NCBI GenBank assembly: GCA_964604565.1
Contig: CAZRZN010000172.1
Location: forward strand, 1 to 9,031
Direction of reading: 5' to 3'
Source: CAZRZN01 sp964604565
GTDB lineage: Bacteria > Pseudomonadota > Alphaproteobacteria > Rhodobacterales > Rhodobacteraceae
DNA length: 9,031 bases
Below are positions 6,494 to 9,031 of this stretch, in pieces. The notes beneath the pieces are model-generated. The model worked only from the letters and a program-made list of their open reading frames with translations, had not been told where the DNA came from and made no database searches. How positions within the stretch are numbered: position 1 is the first letter of the stretch; each line of letters begins with the position of its first letter. Made by a program: the position numbers and the translations under genes.

Positions 6494-7500
6494 ACCGATT
6501 TCCCCTTGAACAGACCGGTGGGCCGGAACAGCAGCACCACCACGAGGATCATGAAACTGACCGCGAATTTATATTCCGTGGCCATGAGTTGCACGAGGCT
6601 GGACGGCTCCCACGCCTCGGGCAGGGCGTATCCCAGAACCTTTTTCCAGGCATAGGTGATCGCCACTTCGGAAAAGGCGATGACGAATCCGCCCGCGATG
6701 GCACCCACCGGGGAGCCCAGCCCGCCGACAATCGCCGCCGCGAAGATCGGCAGCAGCAACTGGAAATAGGTGAAGGGCTTGTAGGACTTGTCCAGCCCGT
6801 AAAGCGTGCCTGCCACGGTGATCAGCGCCGCGACGATGATCCATGTCACCACGACGACCCGTTCGGGATTGATCCCGGACAGCAGTGCCAGATCCTCGTT
6901 GTCGGAATAGGCGCGCATGGATTTGCCGGTGCGCGTCCTGTTGAGGAACCAGAACAGAACGATCACCACGATCACCGCCGTGACCAGCGTGATGCCCTGT
7001 GTCGTCTTGATGCCCAGCCCCTCTTCGAGGCCGGTCAGCTCCTTGAAGACGCGGACATTGATGATGAATCTCTCTCCATCGGTGAACCGCTGATCGTCGG
7101 CGCCAAGGATCAGGCGCGTCAGCCCGTTGTAGATGAACATCACCCCGATGGAGACGATCACGAAGACCACCGGCTTGGCCCTTTGCCCTCGGTAGAACCG
7201 GTAGACTCCCCGGTCGGTGATCAGCACCAGCGCCGCGGTGCCCGCGATCCCGAAGGGAATGGCCAGCAGCGCGGTCGGCAGCGGGCCAAGCGATATGCCC
7301 CATGACTGGAACAGCCATGTGAACAGGATCACAACCATGGTCCCGAAGGCCATCGTGTCACCATGCGCAAAGTTGGAAAAGCGCAGGATGCCGTAGATCA
7401 GCGTGACCCCGAGGGCCCCCAGCGCAAGCTGGCTGCCATAGGCCATGGCAGGAATGATCACGAAGTTGGATAGCGCCACGACGGCGTTCAGAAAATCCAT
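6490..7500 (-). CDS. livH: Branched-chain amino acid ABC transporter permease LivH
   Basis: This 336-residue inner-membrane permease is the first membrane subunit of the HAAT importer. The opening is typical: QLALGALGVTLIYGILRFSN (24-43) followed by FAHGDTMAFG (44-53). The cytoplasmic coupling loop is RTGKSMRAYSDNEDLALLSG (190-209). The conserved IVGGLGSPVGAIAGGFVI lies at 257-274, and the C-terminus FRPTGLFKGKSV (325-336) is also typical. It is somewhat longer than the roughly 300 residues of E. coli LivH; the extra sequence includes the hydrophilic segment 136-165 between membrane helices. The start at 7500 has a GAGGG RBS about nine bases upstream. An 89-bp gap containing a hairpin separates it from the small exported-protein gene before it. 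Its stop overlaps the livM start by 4 nt. Confidence 0.95.
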   Translation of the reverse strand: MDFLNAVVALSNFVIIPAMAYGSQLALGALGVTLIYGILRFSNFAHGDTMAFGTMVVILFTWLFQSWGISLGPLPTALLAIPFGIAGTAALVLITDRGVYRFYRGQRAKPVVFVIVSIGVMFIYNGLTRLILGADDQRFTDGERFIINVRVFKELTGLEEGLGIKTTQGITLVTAVIVVIVLFWFLNRTRTGKSMRAYSDNEDLALLSGINPERVVVVTWIIVAALITVAGTLYGLDKSYKPFTYFQLLLPIFAAAIVGGLGSPVGAIAGGFVIAFSEVAITYAWKKVLGYALPEAWEPSSLVQLMATEYKFAVSFMILVVVLLFRPTGLFKGKSV

Positions 7501-7524
7501 CAGTCGTTGCCCTCGTTGCTATGC

Positions 7525-7543
7525 CGCCCGATTGAGCCGGGCG
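7525..7543 (-). other. Intra-operon stem-loop upstream of livH
   Basis: CGCCCG (7525-7530) pairs with CGGGCG (7538-7543) around a 7-nt loop. It lies in the 89-bp gap between the small exported-protein gene and livH. No U-run follows in the minus-strand transcript, so it is unlikely to be a terminator. It could be an mRNA-processing or stability element setting the ratio of upstream to downstream products. Confidence 0.35.
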
Positions 7544-7589
7544 ATTGTCTTGTTGCGCGGTTTGTCCGGTGCGGCGGCAGGCCTGTGCC

Positions 7590-7973
7590 TCATTCCGTCA
7601 CCTCGCAGGCGCCGTGATAGGTCACCACCGTCAGCGGATCGGCGAAATGCACGCTCAGCTTGGCAAGGCCCTGCGGCGTCTGGGTCAGCATGTAGCTGCC
7701 GAACCCATCCATCGCGGTCAGCACCAGCACCCCGTTGGCCACATCCGCGGAACCCTCTGCCGTGCCGGTGCCCAGTTCCAGCGTCGCCTTGCCCGGCATC
7801 TGGTCCGGCAATGTCACGTCATGGCCGAATTGCGCAAAGGTGCAGGCCTCTTCGTCGAGACATTCCATCGTATAGTTGCAGGTCATCAGCGAGGCGCCCG
7901 GCGTTTCGATGATATCGGCCCCCGACGCGCTGGCGCAGACCGCCACACCGCCGGCCATGATCCACTTTCGCAT
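7590..7973 (-). CDS. Small predicted exported protein with four cysteines, in liv operon
   Basis: I do not recognise this family. The 127-residue product begins MRKW and has a hydrophobic core (about 4-15) and a likely signal peptidase I site after SGA (about 19), so it should be periplasmic. The sequence before Cys13 is a poor lipobox, so a lipoprotein is unlikely. The mature part has cysteines at 32, 38, 44 and 123, an even number that suggests two disulfides. It is rich in Thr, Gly and Val with alternating hydrophobic stretches such as GVLVLTAMDG (81-90), which look like beta strands. The start at 7973 overlaps the stop of the preceding gene (TGATG) and has GAGGAGA (7981-7987) upstream; an in-frame start at 7991 is less likely because it weakens the signal peptide. 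Lying between livF and livH, it is probably co-expressed with the transporter. Confidence 0.72.
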   Translation of the reverse strand: MRKWIMAGGVAVCASASGADIIETPGASLMTCNYTMECLDEEACTFAQFGHDVTLPDQMPGKATLELGTGTAEGSADVANGVLVLTAMDGFGSYMLTQTPQGLAKLSVHFADPLTVVTYHGACEVTE

Positions 7974-8347
7974 CAACCCGTCTCCTCGCAATGCCCCGTC
8001 CAGGGGGCGGTTTCCTTGTCGCTCATTCGGGCGCGTCCATCGCGCGCCACGGTAAGCAACCAGCCATGCGCCGGCGCCCAGAAACCGCGCGCCCCGCTGT
8101 CGGACAGCATGGCCTCAGCCTCGAATGCCGCCTCCGCAGTTGTCACGCGGCTGATCTGCCGGCGCGGCGGATCGCCCGGATCCTGCGGCCGGGCAAAGGC
8201 CGCGCGGTCGATGTCGAACCGCAGGGTCAGCAAGCGCCCTTCGCGTGTCAAGGTGCAGTCATAGGTCTGCGGCGCGGCCCCGACGGAGGTCGCCTTCAGC
8301 GCACAAAGCATGGCGGCACCGACCACGCGGATTTCCGTCAGCCGCAC
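7973..8347 (-). CDS. Small predicted exported protein with a cysteine pair, in liv operon
   Basis: I do not recognise this family. The product is 124 residues if the GTG at 8347 is used, four bases after the livF stop. The N-terminus has Arg2 and Arg7, then a hydrophobic stretch (about 8-23), with a probable cleavage near VGA-A (about 22-26), giving a periplasmic protein of roughly 100 residues. The mature part has two cysteines, at 31 near its start and 120 near its end, likely one disulfide joining the termini. TYDCTLTREGRLLTLRFDID (28-47) looks like a beta hairpin, and GARGFWAPAHGWLLTVARDG (85-104) like another. The RBS is weak, so translation may depend on coupling to livF; GTG at 8326 (codon 8) or ATG at 8311 (codon 13) are shorter alternatives that would damage the signal peptide. 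Its stop overlaps the next gene by one base. Confidence 0.7.
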   Translation of the reverse strand: MRLTEIRVVGAAMLCALKATSVGAAPQTYDCTLTREGRLLTLRFDIDRAAFARPQDPGDPPRRQISRVTTAEAAFEAEAMLSDSGARGFWAPAHGWLLTVARDGRARMSDKETAPWTGHCEETG

Positions 8348-8351
8348 CCGC

Positions 8352-9031
8352 TCAGCCGCCCAGAAAGGATTTGCGCACGTCCGGATCGGCCAGCAGTTCC
8401 TTTCCTGTCCCGGTATAGGCGTTGCGTCCCTGGACCATCACATACCCTTTGTCAGCGATCGCCAGCGCCTGCCGCGCATTCTGTTCCACCATCAGGATGG
8501 AGATTCCGGTCCGCGCCACCTCGATGATGCGGTCGAACAGTTCGTCCATGACGATTGGGCTGACACCGGCGGTCGGCTCGTCCAGCATCAGCACCTTGGG
8601 TTGCGTCATCAACGCCCGGCCCACGGCGACTTGCTGGCGCTGTCCGCCCGACAATTCGCCCGCCGGCTGGCGGCGCTTTTCCCGCAGGATCGGGAACAGG
8701 TCAAAGACCTGCTCCATCGTGCCGGAAAAATCGTCTTCGCGGATGAAGGCGCCCATTTCCAGATTTTCCTCGACCGTCATAGAGGTGAAGATGTTCGAGG
8801 TCTGCGGCACGAACCCCATGCCCTGCGCGACGCGGTCCTGCGGCGTCAGCCGGGTGATGTCATGCCCGTCCAGCCGCACAGCGCCCGCGCGCACGTCCAG
8901 CATCCCGAAGACCGCCTTCATCGCGGTCGATTTCCCGGCCCCGTTCGGGCCAACGATGACCGCGATCTCGCCCTTGTCCACCGCGATGGTGCAATCGTGC
9001 AGGATATCCGGGCCCTTGCCGTAGCCGCCGG
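8352..9031 (-). CDS. livF: Branched-chain amino acid ABC transporter ATPase LivF, N-terminus cut by window edge
   Basis: This is one of the two ATPase subunits that drive the HAAT importer at the cytoplasmic face. The frame is open to the right edge, and 225 residues are visible. The first residues GGYGKGPDILHD contain the A-loop tyrosine (codon 9021-9023), so only a short N-terminal strand is missing. Walker A GPNGAGKST is at 8925-8951, the Q-loop is in FVPQTSNIF, the ABC signature LSGGQ at 8640-8654, and Walker B VLMLDEPTAG follows. The LivF-typical VEQNARQALAIADKGYV, with Asn-containing VEQN in place of an H-loop histidine, and the C-terminal SFLGG are present. A GTG at 8981 lies inside the conserved domain just before Walker A and should not be taken as the start. 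livG would be expected upstream, outside the window. The gene ends four bases before the small exported-protein gene. Confidence 0.95.
   Translation of the reverse strand, partial: GGYGKGPDILHDCTIAVDKGEIAVIVGPNGAGKSTAMKAVFGMLDVRAGAVRLDGHDITRLTPQDRVAQGMGFVPQTSNIFTSMTVEENLEMGAFIREDDFSGTMEQVFDLFPILREKRRQPAGELSGGQRQQVAVGRALMTQPKVLMLDEPTAGVSPIVMDELFDRIIEVARTGISILMVEQNARQALAIADKGYVMVQGRNAYTGTGKELLADPDVRKSFLGG

Noticed and set aside
6481..7305. 274-codon plus-strand frame opposite livH
   Set aside because: The His/Asp/Gln/Arg-rich composition is an antisense shadow of LivH hydrophobic codons.
7590..8347. The two small exported proteins as fragments of a broken substrate-binding protein
   Set aside because: Each has its own signal peptide and intact start and stop, and neither resembles part of a periplasmic binding protein fold of about 370 residues.
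8352..8981. LivF read as a complete 209-residue protein starting at the GTG at 8981
   Set aside because: The frame continues upstream with GGYGKGPDILHD, including the conserved A-loop tyrosine, so the gene is truncated by the window edge, not short.

Overview
The window reads as a stretch of chromosome from a GC-rich alphaproteobacterium. The gene families, their style and the dense coupled operons suggest the Rhodobacteraceae (Roseobacter-type), but this is inferred from general character and no rRNA or other marker gene is present. Nearly all genes lie on the minus strand; one regulator is on the plus strand. No tRNA, rRNA, CRISPR array, insertion sequence or phage gene was seen.

Layout from left to right. 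(1) Positions 1-1206 hold a Bcr/CflA-type MFS drug exporter whose C-terminus runs off the left edge. (2) At 1263-2263 there is a small two-TM potassium channel overlapping the end of a DsbA/FrnE-like oxidoreductase by 4 nt, so the two are probably translated together, oxidoreductase first. (3) At 2443-3969 there is an AMP-forming acyl/aryl-CoA ligase, divergent from (4) an XRE-cupin regulator at 4146-4766 across a 176-bp control region rich in palindromes. (5) Convergent to the regulator, at 4772-5014, is an 80-residue orphan protein with a Cys/His pattern, preceded by an AT-rich leader. (6) From 5201 to the right edge runs a branched-chain (HAAT-family) ABC transporter operon, transcribed right to left: livF (5' end missing), two small predicted exported cysteine-containing proteins, livH and livM. 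livG and the substrate-binding protein are not in the window; they may lie upstream of livF, beyond the right edge.

How the genes may work together: HAAT transporters import branched-chain amino acids but also aromatic and other carboxylates. A nearby CoA ligase under a divergent XRE-cupin regulator suggests an uptake-and-activation module for an organic acid. That link is inferred from proximity, and the substrate cannot be read from the sequence. The feature least explained by known families is the pair of small exported proteins inside the transporter operon. The orphan small protein and the possibly leaderless start of the regulator are secondary points. No clear new defence or mobile system was found.
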